From: Tannerellaceae bacterium
GTDB lineage: Bacteria > Bacteroidota > Bacteroidia > Bacteroidales > Tannerellaceae
Assembly: GCA_031276545.1 (NCBI GenBank)
Contig: JAISMW010000012.1
Span: forward strand, 17,893 to 81,892
Length of the DNA: 64,000 nucleotides
Direction of reading: 5' to 3'
Shown: positions 44,175-54,603 of the stretch, one piece after another
Numbering within the stretch: position 1 is the stretch's first letter
Layout: every line of letters begins with the position of its first letter
The notes under the pieces: model-generated
Told to the model about the DNA's origin: nothing
The model's input: the letters and a program-made list of their open reading frames with translations, nothing else
Databases searched by the model: none
Position numbers and translations under genes: made by a program

Positions 44175-46709
44175 TTATCCACATTTGGAGGCTCCGCAGT
44201 TTGCGCAAATGAGGCAACCTTCCTGGTAGGTTAAAGATTCCTGTCCGCAGTTCGAACATTTCTCTCCCTTGACGATTGTTCCGCTGGGGAGGTACTTCTT
44301 CAAAGCGCGTTCTACCCCGTTTTTCCATGTATTGATGGATTCATTATCCAGTTCCAGACCCTGCACCAGTTTAATAACCTGATCAATCGGCATGGCGTAG
44401 CGGAGTACGCCGGAGATTAGTTTGGCGTAGTTCCAAAATTCGGGGTCGAATTTGCCGTCCAAACCTTCGATGGTCATTTTGAATCCCCGCTTGTTTTTGA
44501 ATTGGAAGTCGTAATGCTTGTTACCGTCGTCGTCGTAACTTTTGATGATGGTTCCTCTGGATACATTTTTGGGGAGCATCAGTCCTTCCTCGTCGTCGGC
44601 CAAACCGGTGAATATCTCATACGGGCGTCCTTTATATAAACCTACAAAGGCAATCCACTTTTCTCGGTTGTTCTGGAATTTCACTACATCGGCTTCTAAT
44701 TCTCTCGGTCGTTTAGACACAATCTCCGGAGGTTCCATGCAAACGCAGTCGTCTTTCTTTTTCTCGGTCGGCACCAGAATACCCGAACGGCAGCCATCGC
44801 GATAGACCGTACAACCTTTGCATCCGCATTTCCACGCTTCGATATAGAGTTTATCCACCAATTCTTCCGATACATCTTTCGGCAAATTAATTGTCACGCT
44901 AATGGAATGGTCGACCCACTGCTGGATACGTCCTTGCATTTTTACTTTCTGGAGCCAATCCACATCATTGGAGGTGGCTTTATGGTAGGGTGAACTTGCC
45001 ACCAAAGCATCTATTTCGTCCTGTGTGTATTTTTTGGATGCAGAATGTCCGTTGGCCAACATCCATGTCACGAACTTATGATGGAATACGATGTATTCTT
45101 CAAAGGCGTCTCCCGTTTCATCCACAAAGTCAATACGTGCAGACGTATCACTGGGATTCACTTTGCGGCGACGCTTATAAACCGGCAGGAAAACCGGCTC
45201 AATGCCGGAAGTTGTTTGGGTCATCATACTGGTTGTTCCCGTAGGGGCGATTGTCAGACAGGCGATGTTGCGCCGTCCGTAGGTGACCATGTCTTCATAC
45301 AGTTCAGGGGAAGCTTCCCGTAACCGGTTGATAAACGGATTCTTTTCTTCCCGTTTGGCATCGTATATTTCAAAGGAGCCGCGTTCTTTCGCCATCACAA
45401 CAGACGATCTGTAAGCCTCCAGTGCCAGTATTTTCTGGATATTTTCCGCACAGGCGGTTGCTTCTTCCGTTCCGTAGCGCAGGTTCAAAGCCGCCAGCAT
45501 ATCTCCTTCTGCCGTAATTCCTACTCCTGTACGGCGTCCTGCCAGGGTTTTTCTCTTTATTTTTTCCCACAGATGCCGCTCGGTTGTTCTTACTTCCAGG
45601 GATTCGGGGTCGGCGTCTATTTTCTCAAGTATCTTTTCTATCTTTTCCGATTCCAAGTCGATGATGTCGTCCATGATACGTTGTGCCAAGCCTACGTGTT
45701 TCTTGAACAGTTCGTAGTTGAAATACGCCTCTTTGGTAAACGGTTTGACAACGTAAGAATACAGATTGATAGCCAGCAGACGGCAACTATCGTAGGGACA
45801 AAGCGGGATTTCTCCGCAAGGGTTGGTTGAAACCGTCCGGAATCCCAAGTCGGCATACGAATCGGGAACAGATTCCCTTATAATAGTATCCCAGAAAAGA
45901 ACACCCGGTTCTGCCGATTTCCAGGCATTATGGATAATTTTCTTCCATAAGGCAGCCGCTTCAATTTCCTTTACCGTTGTGGGATCCTGCGAATCTATGG
46001 GATATTGCTGTTTATAGGTTGTTCCTTTTACTACGGCGTTCATAAATTCATCGTCGATTTTTACGGACACATTGGCTCCGGTGACTTTTCCTTCCGTCAT
46101 TTTTGCATCGATGAACGATTCCGAGTCGGGATGTTTAATGGATACGCTTAGCATCAAGGCACCTCGACGGCCATCTTGAGCCACCTCGCGGGTTGAATTG
46201 GAATACCGTTCCATGAAAGGAACCAGACCGGTAGAGGTAAGCGCGGAATTTTTTACAGGAGAACCTTTCGGCCGGATATGCGACAAATCATGCCCCACGC
46301 CTCCGCGACGTTTCATTAACTGTACCTGTTCTTCGTCAATTCGGATGATGGCACCGTAGGAATCCGCATTCCCGTCCAGACCGATAACAAAACAATTCGA
46401 CAATGAAGCAATCTGAAAATCATTTCCAATTCCAGTCATGGGACTTCCCTGGGGAACGATATACCGGAAACGGTCAAATAGATTAAAAAGTTCCTTCTCC
46501 GATAAGGGGTTGGGATACTTTTTCTCGATACGTGCAATCTCTTTTGCCAAACGGTGATGCATGTCTTCCGGAGATTTCTCGTAGATATTCCCGAATGCAT
46601 CTTTCAGTGCATATTTATTAACCCAGACTTTAGCTGCTAATTCATCACCGGTAAAGTAATCCAAAGATGCAGTAAATGCTTCGTCGAATGTATAAGTCGT
46701 TTGATTCAC
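44175..46709 (-). CDS. nrdJ: Adenosylcobalamin-dependent (class II) ribonucleotide reductase
   Basis: An 844-residue B12-dependent reductase that makes deoxyribonucleotides without oxygen or a metal-radical subunit. Seen are GSPMTGIGNDFQIASLSNCF near the N terminus, the active-site loop NPCGEIPLCPYDSCRLLAIN, the phosphate-binding APTGTTSMMTQTTSGIEP, and a C-terminal zinc-ribbon-like cysteine cluster (CSNCGQ ... CLICANCGASKCG) that recharges the active site. The gene has a good promoter at 46734-46765. No cobalamin riboswitch is evident in the 246-base upstream region. Confidence 0.96.
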   Translation of the reverse strand: MNQTTYTFDEAFTASLDYFTGDELAAKVWVNKYALKDAFGNIYEKSPEDMHHRLAKEIARIEKKYPNPLSEKELFNLFDRFRYIVPQGSPMTGIGNDFQIASLSNCFVIGLDGNADSYGAIIRIDEEQVQLMKRRGGVGHDLSHIRPKGSPVKNSALTSTGLVPFMERYSNSTREVAQDGRRGALMLSVSIKHPDSESFIDAKMTEGKVTGANVSVKIDDEFMNAVVKGTTYKQQYPIDSQDPTTVKEIEAAALWKKIIHNAWKSAEPGVLFWDTIIRESVPDSYADLGFRTVSTNPCGEIPLCPYDSCRLLAINLYSYVVKPFTKEAYFNYELFKKHVGLAQRIMDDIIDLESEKIEKILEKIDADPESLEVRTTERHLWEKIKRKTLAGRRTGVGITAEGDMLAALNLRYGTEEATACAENIQKILALEAYRSSVVMAKERGSFEIYDAKREEKNPFINRLREASPELYEDMVTYGRRNIACLTIAPTGTTSMMTQTTSGIEPVFLPVYKRRRKVNPSDTSARIDFVDETGDAFEEYIVFHHKFVTWMLANGHSASKKYTQDEIDALVASSPYHKATSNDVDWLQKVKMQGRIQQWVDHSISVTINLPKDVSEELVDKLYIEAWKCGCKGCTVYRDGCRSGILVPTEKKKDDCVCMEPPEIVSKRPRELEADVVKFQNNREKWIAFVGLYKGRPYEIFTGLADDEEGLMLPKNVSRGTIIKSYDDDGNKHYDFQFKNKRGFKMTIEGLDGKFDPEFWNYAKLISGVLRYAMPIDQVIKLVQGLELDNESINTWKNGVERALKKYLPSGTIVKGEKCSNCGQESLTYQEGCLICANCGASKCG

Positions 46710-46733
46710 GATAGTTGTTTTTTAATTATGGTG

Positions 46734-46765
46734 CAAGTTTAGTGATAGTTTATTTCTTGTGCAAA
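46734..46765 (-). promoter_or_regulatory. Promoter of the class II ribonucleotide reductase gene
   Basis: On the minus strand TTTG, a 20-base spacer and TAAACTTG give a good Bacteroidetes promoter, differing from the -7 consensus at one base. It is 25 bases upstream of the start. Confidence 0.55.
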
Positions 46766-46901
46766 TTATTCGACAATAATTTCTGAGTTTCCTGAAAAGT
46801 TTTCCAAAATGAAATAATTTATATTTGATATTCAGTGCTTTGCAAAATCATTCTTTTTTAAAAATTTTCCAAAAAGAAAAGCATGATAAAAACAGAGTAA
46901 T

Positions 46902-46933
46902 AAAAAAAGGATGCTTCTCCGAAACATCCTTTT
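46902..46933 (-). terminator. Rho-independent terminator after dnaA
   Basis: On the minus strand AAAAGGATG and CATCCTTTT form a 9-base stem with an 11-base loop, and the 3' arm runs into a seven-base T tract. It lies 23 bases after the dnaA stop. Confidence 0.85.
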
Positions 46934-46955
46934 CAATAAACAATGAAAACACCCA

Positions 46956-48353
46956 TTAGTTTTTCAATTTAGACTCCATTTCTTCAACGTTTGTGCGGTA
47001 CAATTTATTTGTTTCGATCTGATTCTTTACAGACATGATGGAGTGTAATACCGTCGCATGGTCTTTTTTTCCTATGACTTTTCCGATATGAGAAAGAGAA
47101 CAGTCGGTGTACTTCCTCGAAAGGTACATGGCTATCTGACGAGCCTGAACAATTTCTCTTTTGCGGGTACTTGCCTGAAGGGCCAATGGCTCCAGATTAA
47201 AGTAGCTGCAAACAACTTCCTGAATGGTTTGTATGGAGACGGGTTTCTTTTCCACTCGTATAGCCTGGCCAACGACACGTTTTGCCAAAGCCAGATCAAT
47301 ATCGTGGTTGTTTATTACAGAATTGGCCATCAAAGAAACGATAATACCTCCCAGGTCTCGAACATTTTCCGTCACATTCTCGGCAATGTATTCAATAACT
47401 TCATCGGAAATGGAAATACCGTCGTGGCTGATTTTTTTCTTTAAGATCATCCTCCTGAGTTCTAGGTCGGGCCGGTCTATTGCGGCCGACAAGCCCCATT
47501 TCAGCCTGGATATCAACCTGTCTTCCATTCCTTGCATATCTACCGGCGCTTTGTCGCTGGTCAGTATGAGTTGCTTGTTTAACCGGTGAAGGTGGTTGAA
47601 TATGTGGAAGAATGTATTTTGCGTTTTATCCATTCCAATCAGATCCTGTACATCGTCCAATATCAGCACGTCCAAGTTTTGATAAAAATATAGGAAGTCA
47701 TTAGTTGCATTTTTCCGGATAGCATCTGTGAACTGGACACGGAACAAGTGAGATGACACATATAGAACTTTCTTTTCCGGGTGGATTTCCCGTATCCGGG
47801 TGCCGATTGCATGACATAAATGCGTCTTACCTACTCCTGAAGGTCCCCAGAAGAACAGAGGGTTAAATGTTGTTGTCCCCGGATTTAGCGCTACGGTTTC
47901 ACCGGCTGTGCGTACCAGACGGTTACTCTTTCCCTCGAAATAATTCTCGAAATTATATTGAGGATTCAATTGAGAATCCAGATCCTGTACGACCGGCTGC
48001 GTAAAAGGAGCGGGCGACCTGTTCCCGTCTTTTGGCGTGACCTTTTTTACGGCGGTGGAAGGAGGCTCCGTAATGTAATCAACCGTGCCTCCGGTTGTAT
48101 TATCTACCATCACGCGATAGTTCAAAATCGTACCGACTCCTATGACACGTTCTATGGTAACCTTGAGTACATTCACGTATTTCTCTTCCAGATATTCGTA
48201 AAAGAACTGGCTGGGCACCTGAATCGTAAATTTATTATTTTCATAAGATAATGGCGTAATGGGTTTGAACCATGTATTAAAAGCCGCGTCGGGGACGATA
48301 TCTCTGATAACTCCTAAGCACTGATCCCACAATCCTTGATAATTCGTTTGCAT
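46956..48353 (-). CDS. dnaA: Chromosomal replication initiator DnaA
   Basis: A 465-residue DnaA. Domain I is at the start (MQTNYQGLWDQCLGVIRDIV), followed by a linker, the AAA+ domain with Walker A WGPSGVGKTHLCHAIG and Walker B VLILDDVQDL, and domain IV with the DnaA-box-binding helix KKDHATVLHSI. I chose the start at 48353 because it matches the usual N terminus; 20 extra codons upstream are open but unlikely. No cluster of DnaA boxes was found in the flanking 333 and 246 bases, so the origin may lie elsewhere. Confidence 0.97.
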   Translation of the reverse strand: MQTNYQGLWDQCLGVIRDIVPDAAFNTWFKPITPLSYENNKFTIQVPSQFFYEYLEEKYVNVLKVTIERVIGVGTILNYRVMVDNTTGGTVDYITEPPSTAVKKVTPKDGNRSPAPFTQPVVQDLDSQLNPQYNFENYFEGKSNRLVRTAGETVALNPGTTTFNPLFFWGPSGVGKTHLCHAIGTRIREIHPEKKVLYVSSHLFRVQFTDAIRKNATNDFLYFYQNLDVLILDDVQDLIGMDKTQNTFFHIFNHLHRLNKQLILTSDKAPVDMQGMEDRLISRLKWGLSAAIDRPDLELRRMILKKKISHDGISISDEVIEYIAENVTENVRDLGGIIVSLMANSVINNHDIDLALAKRVVGQAIRVEKKPVSIQTIQEVVCSYFNLEPLALQASTRKREIVQARQIAMYLSRKYTDCSLSHIGKVIGKKDHATVLHSIMSVKNQIETNKLYRTNVEEMESKLKN

Positions 48354-48686
48354 ACTAAAACTCTTATTTTTTGTCTCTACAAAGTTTGGAATTATATCCA
48401 AATAAAAAAACATGAGATTAATTTGGATTTTACGAAATTGAGTATTCTGTTTAATTCCAAGAGATTACAAAGAGTGTTCGAGTAGCAGGGTACGAGGAGA
48501 TAAAAATCCTTATAACAAAGGCATTTCATGACCTCTTCCTATCCGGAGGGTGAAAAGCCATTCTTCTTTGAGGCATTTTTTACTCGTTTACAATAAAGGG
48601 GTTAAGGAGGGAAGAAATGAAATATTCACCGAAAGCCTAAAATGGAATGATTCTAAATAAGGAATGATGTCATGCTATCTGTTTTT
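48354..48686. other. Intergenic region upstream of dnaA
   Basis: These 333 bases hold no gene and no canonical TTATCCACA DnaA box. I see no clear promoter or other element in them. Confidence 0.55.
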
Positions 48687-49571
48687 TTAAAACAAAGAAA
48701 AATGGACGTAACGCTTGGGATGTTCCCGAAGATCCAACAAAAGCTTCGATGCATTTTCAGAGGTCTTGTTTAGATTGAAATATAGCGAGTTATCGTTTAA
48801 TAACAGCCCTAAACTGCTGTCTTTGGAATTCATTTTATCGGTCGTAAGTTTTAAGTTTGCAAGGGTCTCATTCACGCTTTGGATGGTGGTTTGGAGGTCT
48901 AAACCTTTTAACTCTTCGCTGATTCCGGAGAAGTTGTGAGCTACCGTTTTCAGGTCGGAAACGATCACAGGGACGTCTTTATTTAGCAATTGGTTGAGTT
49001 GGCGGCTGGAGGCTTCCAGATTGGCGGTCGTTTTTTCGATATGCCCCAATGATTGCGACAAAGCCGGGTTGTTCATCAGCATTTGCAGTCCGGTCAATAT
49101 GGAGTCTATTTTAGGCAGTAATCCTTCTATAGCCGGCATGATATTATTTTGTACCGAGCCCATCATGTCTTCCCCCATTCGTCCTTCCAGCGTTTCTCCC
49201 GAGTGCATATATTCATGGACATATTTGTTCAGATGGATGTGCAGTTCTGCTCCTCCCAAAAAACTTCTGACTATTTCCACATAGCTCCCTCTGTTGATTC
49301 TCATTTCATCCTCCAGGCTTATCTCTACCTTTATTTTATCGGTGGTACTGTAATCATAGCTGATACTTCTTACGAGTCCTATTCTGAAACCATCCACAAA
49401 TACGGGGCTTGAAATCGTCACGTCCTTTACGTTATTGAATGACACGAAATACTGGTTCGATGGTTGAAACAGATTAATCCCTTTTAGATAGTTGATGCCG
49501 ATGTACAGCAGCGTGAGACCGATAATGGTTATAATTCCTATTTTTGCTTCTTGGGTAAATTTCCTTTTCAT
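48687..49571 (-). CDS. MlaD/MCE-family lipid-transport protein
   Basis: A 294-residue protein anchored by one N-terminal helix (about residues 11-30, IGIITIIGLTLLYIGINYLK). An MCE domain follows (SPVFVDGFRIGLVRSISYD), and a long helical tail ends near the C terminus. MCE proteins form hexamers that carry phospholipids between the membranes. No MlaE/MlaF genes are adjacent; the amidase gene lies 24 bases upstream on the same strand, so the two are probably one transcript. Confidence 0.9.
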   Translation of the reverse strand: MKRKFTQEAKIGIITIIGLTLLYIGINYLKGINLFQPSNQYFVSFNNVKDVTISSPVFVDGFRIGLVRSISYDYSTTDKIKVEISLEDEMRINRGSYVEIVRSFLGGAELHIHLNKYVHEYMHSGETLEGRMGEDMMGSVQNNIMPAIEGLLPKIDSILTGLQMLMNNPALSQSLGHIEKTTANLEASSRQLNQLLNKDVPVIVSDLKTVAHNFSGISEELKGLDLQTTIQSVNETLANLKLTTDKMNSKDSSLGLLLNDNSLYFNLNKTSENASKLLLDLREHPKRYVHFSLF

Positions 49572-49595
49572 CTTTTTAAATTTAATTTAATGCGT

Positions 49596-50729
49596 TTATT
49601 TCTTTATTTTTTTTCCGTCTTTGAAGACTACAATAAATGCGTCTTTAAAGTCCTTAAGTACTTTTTTATGTGTGCGCCTGATGGTTGTCCAGTCGGCAGA
49701 CTCACCATATATATATTTGTAGAATCCGTTCTCTTCGTAAAAAGTCACATTTTTATATCCTTTTAGCTGTCTGGAGTTGGCCGGCAGTTTCTTTCGAGAT
49801 GCAAGAATCTGAATTTTATAGACGACCTTTCCCCCGGTTGCCTCGTTGTTAGCGTTTGCAGCCGTTGTAGAAGGCGTGGTGGCTTCCGCAGGCGTAGCGG
49901 ATGCGGTGTTTGTGTTTTTTTGTGAGGCCGGCTGGGTAGGGGGCGTTGTGTTTTGCCTTTTGCTGTATGCCTGTTTATATACGGCAAACGCGTCATAGAT
50001 GGCTTTTGCCAGCTTGTTTTGCCCTTCTGTCGATTTCAGAAAGCGTTCTTCTGCCGGATTCGTAATAAAGCCCAATTCCACCAGCACACTGGGCATATTG
50101 GTTTTGCGGAGTACCAGCAACCCGGCCTGTTTCACACCCCGGTCTATCCGTTTGGCTCCTTTGAACGACTTTTGTATTTCGGAAGCCAGGCTGATACTTT
50201 GTTCCATGTGTTTATTTTGCATAAACTCAAAAATGATATACGACTCCGTAGAATTAGGGTCGAACCCTTCATAATTCTCCAAATAGTTTTCTTCCAAAAG
50301 AATGGCTGAGTTTTCCCGCATAGCCACGTCCAGATTTTCTTCACTGCGTGCCAGCCCGATTGTGAATGTTTCCGTACCGGAAATAGATTTTCCCTTTGCG
50401 ATAGCGTTGGTATGAATGGAAATAAACAGGTTGGCTTTATTCCGATTCGCTATATTCGCCCGTTCGTTCAGTTCTACAAAGCGGTCTGTCTTGCGGGTGT
50501 AGATAACCTTTACATCGTGCTGTTTTTCCGATATCAGATTGCCTAATTTGAGTGCAACGGACAGATTGATTACTTTTTCATTGATTGTAGATCCCCGTGC
50601 CCCGGGATCCTTACCTCCATGTCCGGCATCAATTACGACGGTAAACATTTTATCTTCTGCCCGTAAACCGGGCATAAACAAAAGTAAAATTACTATCCAT
50701 TGTATATGCAGTAAAGACGGTCTATTCAC
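49596..50729 (-). CDS. N-acetylmuramoyl-L-alanine amidase (Amidase_3) with SPOR-like C terminus
   Basis: A 377-residue cell-wall amidase with a signal peptide cut near residue 24. The zinc site shows in VIDAGHGGKDPGARG, ISIHTNA and LVELGFITNPAEE, as in AmiC-type enzymes. A Thr/Ala/Pro-rich linker (about residues 255-295) leads to a SPOR-like domain (KVVYKIQILASRKKLPANSR) expected to bind bare glycan at the division site. It probably helps split daughter cells. Confidence 0.94.
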   Translation of the reverse strand: MNRPSLLHIQWIVILLLFMPGLRAEDKMFTVVIDAGHGGKDPGARGSTINEKVINLSVALKLGNLISEKQHDVKVIYTRKTDRFVELNERANIANRNKANLFISIHTNAIAKGKSISGTETFTIGLARSEENLDVAMRENSAILLEENYLENYEGFDPNSTESYIIFEFMQNKHMEQSISLASEIQKSFKGAKRIDRGVKQAGLLVLRKTNMPSVLVELGFITNPAEERFLKSTEGQNKLAKAIYDAFAVYKQAYSKRQNTTPPTQPASQKNTNTASATPAEATTPSTTAANANNEATGGKVVYKIQILASRKKLPANSRQLKGYKNVTFYEENGFYKYIYGESADWTTIRRTHKKVLKDFKDAFIVVFKDGKKIKK

Positions 50730-50754
50730 TTTGCCTATATTCGTAATTTCGAGG

Positions 50755-50762
50755 CAAATGTA
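50755..50762 (-). promoter_or_regulatory. Bacteroidetes -7 box for the amidase/MCE genes
   Basis: On the minus strand this reads TACATTTG, 26 bases upstream of the amidase start. Confidence 0.45.
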
Positions 50763-50845
50763 AGGTTTTTTACTGATTAAGAAAGAAAAATGGGCACTTC
50801 ATTTACGAAATACCCACTTTCCAAAAAATATGAAACACTGTTATC

Positions 50846-51289
50846 TCATTCGGAAACTACATCGAAAGGAATTTCTACGGAAATATCCTTATGCAGTCTG
50901 ACCAGCGCTTTATAGCTTCCTACTTCTTTTACAGGGTCTTTGAGATAGATAATCTTGCGATCTATATCAATCCCGGCCTTTGATAGTGCTTCAGCGATCT
51001 GGATATTGGACACGGAACCGAAAATCGTACCCGATGAACTTGTTTTGGCTCCAATCGTGAGCGTGACACCTTCCAGCTTGACGGCTAATGCCTGCGCGTC
51101 TTCCTTGATTTTCTCCAATTTGTGGACGCGCTGTTTCAGATTTTCCGCCAATACTTTTTTGGCCGATTCGGAAGCTATCACTGCTTTTCCTTGCGGGATT
51201 AGAAAGTTGCGTCCGTAACCGTCTTTTACGGTTACGATATCGTCTTTGTAGCCTAAGTTTACTATATCTTCTTTCAAAATAATTTGCAT
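50846..51289 (-). CDS. rplI: 50S ribosomal protein L9
   Basis: A 147-residue L9. The N-terminal rRNA-binding domain ([29 protein letters not shown]), the long connecting helix and the C-terminal domain are all present and of normal length. It is the third gene of the rpsF-rpsR-rplI operon, 22 bases after rpsR. Confidence 0.98.
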   Translation of the reverse strand: MQIILKEDIVNLGYKDDIVTVKDGYGRNFLIPQGKAVIASESAKKVLAENLKQRVHKLEKIKEDAQALAVKLEGVTLTIGAKTSSSGTIFGSVSNIQIAEALSKAGIDIDRKIIYLKDPVKEVGSYKALVRLHKDISVEIPFDVVSE

Positions 51290-51311
51290 ATTCTGTCTCC
51301 TCTCTTCTTGA

Positions 51312-51578
51312 TTATTTCATTAAATCGGTTACATAAGGAAGCAGCGCCAGGTGACGTGCCCGTTTGACGGCCTGAGCAATACGGCGCTGAAACTTCAGCG
51401 ATGTACCTGTAAGCCTGCGGGGAAGGATCTTTCCCTGTTCGTTCAGGAATTTCTTCAGGAACTCGGGATCTTTGTAATCAATGTACTTGATTCCGTTCTT
51501 TTTGAAACGGCAATATTTTTTCTTCTTTACATCAACCGACGGGGGGGTTAAATATCTGATTTCCGATTGTGTTGCCAT
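51312..51578 (-). CDS. rpsR: 30S ribosomal protein S18
   Basis: An 88-residue S18 with the typical segments [19 protein letters not shown] and [20 protein letters not shown]. It lies 2 bases after rpsF and before rplI in the usual order. Confidence 0.98.
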   Translation of the reverse strand: MATQSEIRYLTPPSVDVKKKKYCRFKKNGIKYIDYKDPEFLKKFLNEQGKILPRRLTGTSLKFQRRIAQAVKRARHLALLPYVTDLMK

Positions 51579-51580
51579 AA

Positions 51581-51937
51581 TTAATTCTCCTTTACGGTTT
51601 CTTTTGTGGATGATTTCAAATTTCTTCTCTTGGCCGCATATTCGGCGGCAAATTTATCCTGGCGAAATGTCAGGAACCGGAGTACGCGTTCATCACGCCG
51701 GAAGTGCACTTCCAAGGTAGCGATGGTTTCGGGTTTGGCTTTAAATTCAATCATCTGATAAAAGCCTGTTGTTTTCTTGTCGATAGGATAGGCCAATTTG
51801 CGCAATCCCCAATTTTCTTCATTTACAATCTCTGCTTCTTCTGTTTTCAGCAGGGTTGTGAATTTTTCTACCGCTTCCTTCATCTGCACTTCAGACAAAA
51901 CGGGAGTCAAAATGAAAACGGTTTCGTAATTGTTCAT
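51581..51937 (-). CDS. rpsF: 30S ribosomal protein S6
   Basis: A 118-residue S6, start [16 protein letters not shown]. The reading frame is open 61 codons further upstream, but that part lies before the promoter -7 box and has no S6 similarity, so the start at 51937 is used. The C-terminal tail is basic ([18 protein letters not shown]). First gene of the S6-S18-L9 operon. Confidence 0.97.
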   Translation of the reverse strand: MNNYETVFILTPVLSEVQMKEAVEKFTTLLKTEEAEIVNEENWGLRKLAYPIDKKTTGFYQMIEFKAKPETIATLEVHFRRDERVLRFLTFRQDKFAAEYAAKRRNLKSSTKETVKEN

Positions 51938-51984
51938 AAATCTCTGTTTCTCTGTTAATATTAATATTTGTTTAATTTGAGGCG

Positions 51985-52016
51985 CAAAGATAAGATGAAA
52001 GGTGTATATACACAAA
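51985..52016 (-). promoter_or_regulatory. Promoter of the rpsF-rpsR-rplI operon
   Basis: On the minus strand TTTG, a 20-base spacer and TATCTTTG give a full match to the Bacteroidetes promoter. It is 47 bases upstream of the rpsF start. Confidence 0.75.
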
Positions 52017-52056
52017 TATTCCTTCAAAAAAATCCCCTTCCACTGTAACCGGCGTT

Positions 52057-53238
52057 TCATTCCCCGAGGTTCGTGACTTCTTCCGTATCGCCGGAAGCCG
52101 CTTCGCCCGATGCGGCGCATCCATCCGCAAGGGTGGTTGCCCCGGCCGGAAGAATCGCCTCGTAGATCCTGTTTACCTGAGTGGCTATTTGCTCCCAGGT
52201 ATAGGCCGCGAGGTCATACCGGCAAGACTGTCCGGGCTTCTTCAGTTCTTCGGACAGACGGAGGGAGAGGGATGCCGTGTTGCCTGCCTCAAAGTAATCC
52301 GTATCCTTCAGCCCCAACTGCCTGTTTCCGGGAATATCACTGGCCAGGATAGGAAGACGGTAGTTCATCGCCTCCAGCAGGACAAGGGGAAATCCTTCGT
52401 TGTATGATGCAATAACAAAAAGCCGGGCATGAGAATACAACTGTCTCAATTCCTCTCCGTCCACATATCCCGTCGTCAGTATCCGGGGCTGGTTTTGTAT
52501 TTTTCGATAGAGATTTTTTGCGTATTGGGTAGAATGGTCGATGCCTCCGGCCAATACCAGTTGATAGCCGGGAAGGTGGCTTTGCAGAAACGCATCTATC
52601 AGATAATCCAGTCCCTTTTCCTGTGTGATGCGCCCCACCGTGAGGATATATCGCCCGGGAGTGAGTCCGAGAGTGGTGATATATCCGGTATTTGCTGTTC
52701 GCTCCCGGGGATGGACGCCATTCGGGATAAAGACAGATTTACGCTGTATGCTGTCCTTAAAAAGCGGTATCAGTGTTTGATTGACAAAGATAATCCGGTC
52801 GGCTCCTTCCGTAGCCAGACGTTCGCTTATTTTCAGTATGCAACGGGCAAAGGCGCTCCATTTCTCGTGCCTGTAATTTACGCTGTGGTAGGTCAGCACC
52901 ACTTTCAGCCTGCACAGCTTCAGCAAGTGGATAAACATAGCCGGGCCGAAGTTGTGGATATGTACCACGGATGGTCTTTTTATCATACACAGTAGGGTAC
53001 AAAGGAACGAATGAATAAAGGACTCAAAACCGGCAATGCGCGTAGAAGGTAAGTCCACAAACCGGATACCTGCATACGCCGCATCCCTTTTCTCCGGCAG
53101 ATACGGTTTCCTTCGGAAGACCACTATTTCATACTTTCCGCTCAATTCCGGATACAAATATTCGCAATGTTTTTCCACTCCTCCCTGCACACCGGGGAAT
53201 CCCCTTGTGCCGAATACGTAAATCGTTTTTTTCTTCAT
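52057..53238 (-). CDS. GT4-family glycosyltransferase (RfaB-like), second of a pair
   Basis: A 393-residue GT-B enzyme. The N terminus [20 protein letters not shown] is typical of a GT4 group acting in surface polysaccharide or lipid-linked glycan synthesis. The nucleotide-sugar-binding half has [20 protein letters not shown] and the EX7E-like segment [20 protein letters not shown]. The start shares one base with the stop of the other GT gene upstream. Sugar donor and acceptor cannot be told. A Ser/Ala/Gly-rich tail of about 25 residues ends the protein. Confidence 0.9.
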   Translation of the reverse strand: MKKKTIYVFGTRGFPGVQGGVEKHCEYLYPELSGKYEIVVFRRKPYLPEKRDAAYAGIRFVDLPSTRIAGFESFIHSFLCTLLCMIKRPSVVHIHNFGPAMFIHLLKLCRLKVVLTYHSVNYRHEKWSAFARCILKISERLATEGADRIIFVNQTLIPLFKDSIQRKSVFIPNGVHPRERTANTGYITTLGLTPGRYILTVGRITQEKGLDYLIDAFLQSHLPGYQLVLAGGIDHSTQYAKNLYRKIQNQPRILTTGYVDGEELRQLYSHARLFVIASYNEGFPLVLLEAMNYRLPILASDIPGNRQLGLKDTDYFEAGNTASLSLRLSEELKKPGQSCRYDLAAYTWEQIATQVNRIYEAILPAGATTLADGCAASGEAASGDTEEVTNLGE

Positions 53239-54461
53239 CAGGCTAAGGCTTTATTCCGTACGGAGTCATATACTTCCATCAGCTTCCGGTAATGTGATGT
53301 TCCGGAGAAATTTTCCAGGGCAAATTCCCGGGCTGCATCCGACATGGCATAATATGCCTCATCCGGGATGGAGATGGCTTTCCGCAGGGTGTGCTGCAAA
53401 CTTTCCGGGCTGTTCACTTCAAAGACGTATCCGGTCTGTTCATTTTGAATCAGTTCCGGTATTCCTCCGATGCCGCTCCCGATAACCGGTGTACCGAGCA
53501 TCATGGATTCGATAACCGACAGGGGATTGTTCTCATAGCATTCGGAAGGAACCACCACATACATGGCATTCCGTATGCAGTTGTACAGATCCTCTCCGCG
53601 CTGAAATCCGAGAAACGCTACATTCGGCAGATTCTGCCCTTCCAGCTCTTTCAGCAAAGGCCCCGTTCCTGCAATTTTCAGCGTGATATCCGGCAGCCTC
53701 TTCATGACTTGCATTAGTGTGGCAATTCCTTTCTCGGCCGAAATCCTGCCGAAAAACAAAAGATACTTTCCTCTCACCCGCTCTTTTTTCTCCTGTACGG
53801 GAGTGAAATTATACAGGCAGGTGGATTGGGCTTCAAATGAGGGATCAAAGGCGATGTGTTTACTGCGCGAAAAGTTGCTTACAAAAATAAATTGATGAAT
53901 ATACTCCGCAGGACGGATAAAATAGGCGCGGTAATAGTTGTCCATCGCAAGCAGCATACTGTTTAACCGGTCTTTGCGGTAGCAGCGGTGGACGATGCAG
54001 TGGTAATAACGCTTTGTGCGGCACCGCTCGCAGAAGCGGCCATCCCCGTCTATAAACGTATAGGCCGGACACACCAGGCGATAATCGTGCACACTCATCA
54101 CGACGGGTATCCGGCGCTTTTTCAATACCGGCAGTATAGCCGCGGAAAAACTGTTAAACATCAAATGAATATGCGCTATATCCGGTTTTTCGGCCGTCAG
54201 AAGGGCATCCAGTTTCCGGGCAGCCTGCCTGTTGTGCAGGAATGCCGGAGCGTATTTGAACTTTGTCCACAAGCCGGACTCCGACAGTTCGGGATAATCC
54301 ACAAAATACTTTTCGTAAGGGCTGTGGAAGTTCTTTTTGTTTTTAAGACTGAACGGTATGACGGTATGCCCTTCCTTGGCGAGTAAATCCATCGTATTGA
54401 AGAACACCGTTTCTGCTCCTCCTTTTATAAAGAAATACTTGTTGATTTGTACTATTTTCAT
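53238..54461 (-). CDS. GT4-family glycosyltransferase, first of a pair
   Basis: A 407-residue GT-B enzyme. It opens with KIVQINKYFFIKGGAETVFF, has a cysteine-bearing segment in the N-terminal half (FCERCRTKRYYHCIVHRCYR) that may bind a metal, and in the C-terminal half shows LLFFGRISAEKGIATLMQVM and PSECYENNPLSVIESMMLGT. It is coupled to the next GT gene by a one-base overlap. Likely role: adding a sugar to a surface glycan. The second hairpin array lies upstream of it. Confidence 0.9.
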   Translation of the reverse strand: MKIVQINKYFFIKGGAETVFFNTMDLLAKEGHTVIPFSLKNKKNFHSPYEKYFVDYPELSESGLWTKFKYAPAFLHNRQAARKLDALLTAEKPDIAHIHLMFNSFSAAILPVLKKRRIPVVMSVHDYRLVCPAYTFIDGDGRFCERCRTKRYYHCIVHRCYRKDRLNSMLLAMDNYYRAYFIRPAEYIHQFIFVSNFSRSKHIAFDPSFEAQSTCLYNFTPVQEKKERVRGKYLLFFGRISAEKGIATLMQVMKRLPDITLKIAGTGPLLKELEGQNLPNVAFLGFQRGEDLYNCIRNAMYVVVPSECYENNPLSVIESMMLGTPVIGSGIGGIPELIQNEQTGYVFEVNSPESLQHTLRKAISIPDEAYYAMSDAAREFALENFSGTSHYRKLMEVYDSVRNKALA

Positions 54462-54603
54462 TATACATCAATTGCTTTGAATATAGTATGAACGCAAGAA
54501 TATTCCTTTTATTATGGATAACCGTGAATAGCGAACCGTTTATCGTTCATAGCAGCAACGGCGGCGGCTGTATATATGGCATAAGTAACAAACCTCTTAT
54601 TGT

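Noticed and set aside
44175..44183. Perfect DnaA box TTATCCACA
   Set aside because: A single copy at the junction of two coding regions, without neighbours or AT-rich unwinding DNA; expected by chance.
46710..46955. Cobalamin riboswitch before the B12-dependent reductase gene
   Set aside because: The space upstream of the start contains a plain promoter only 25 bases away, leaving no room for a B12 box and its helices.
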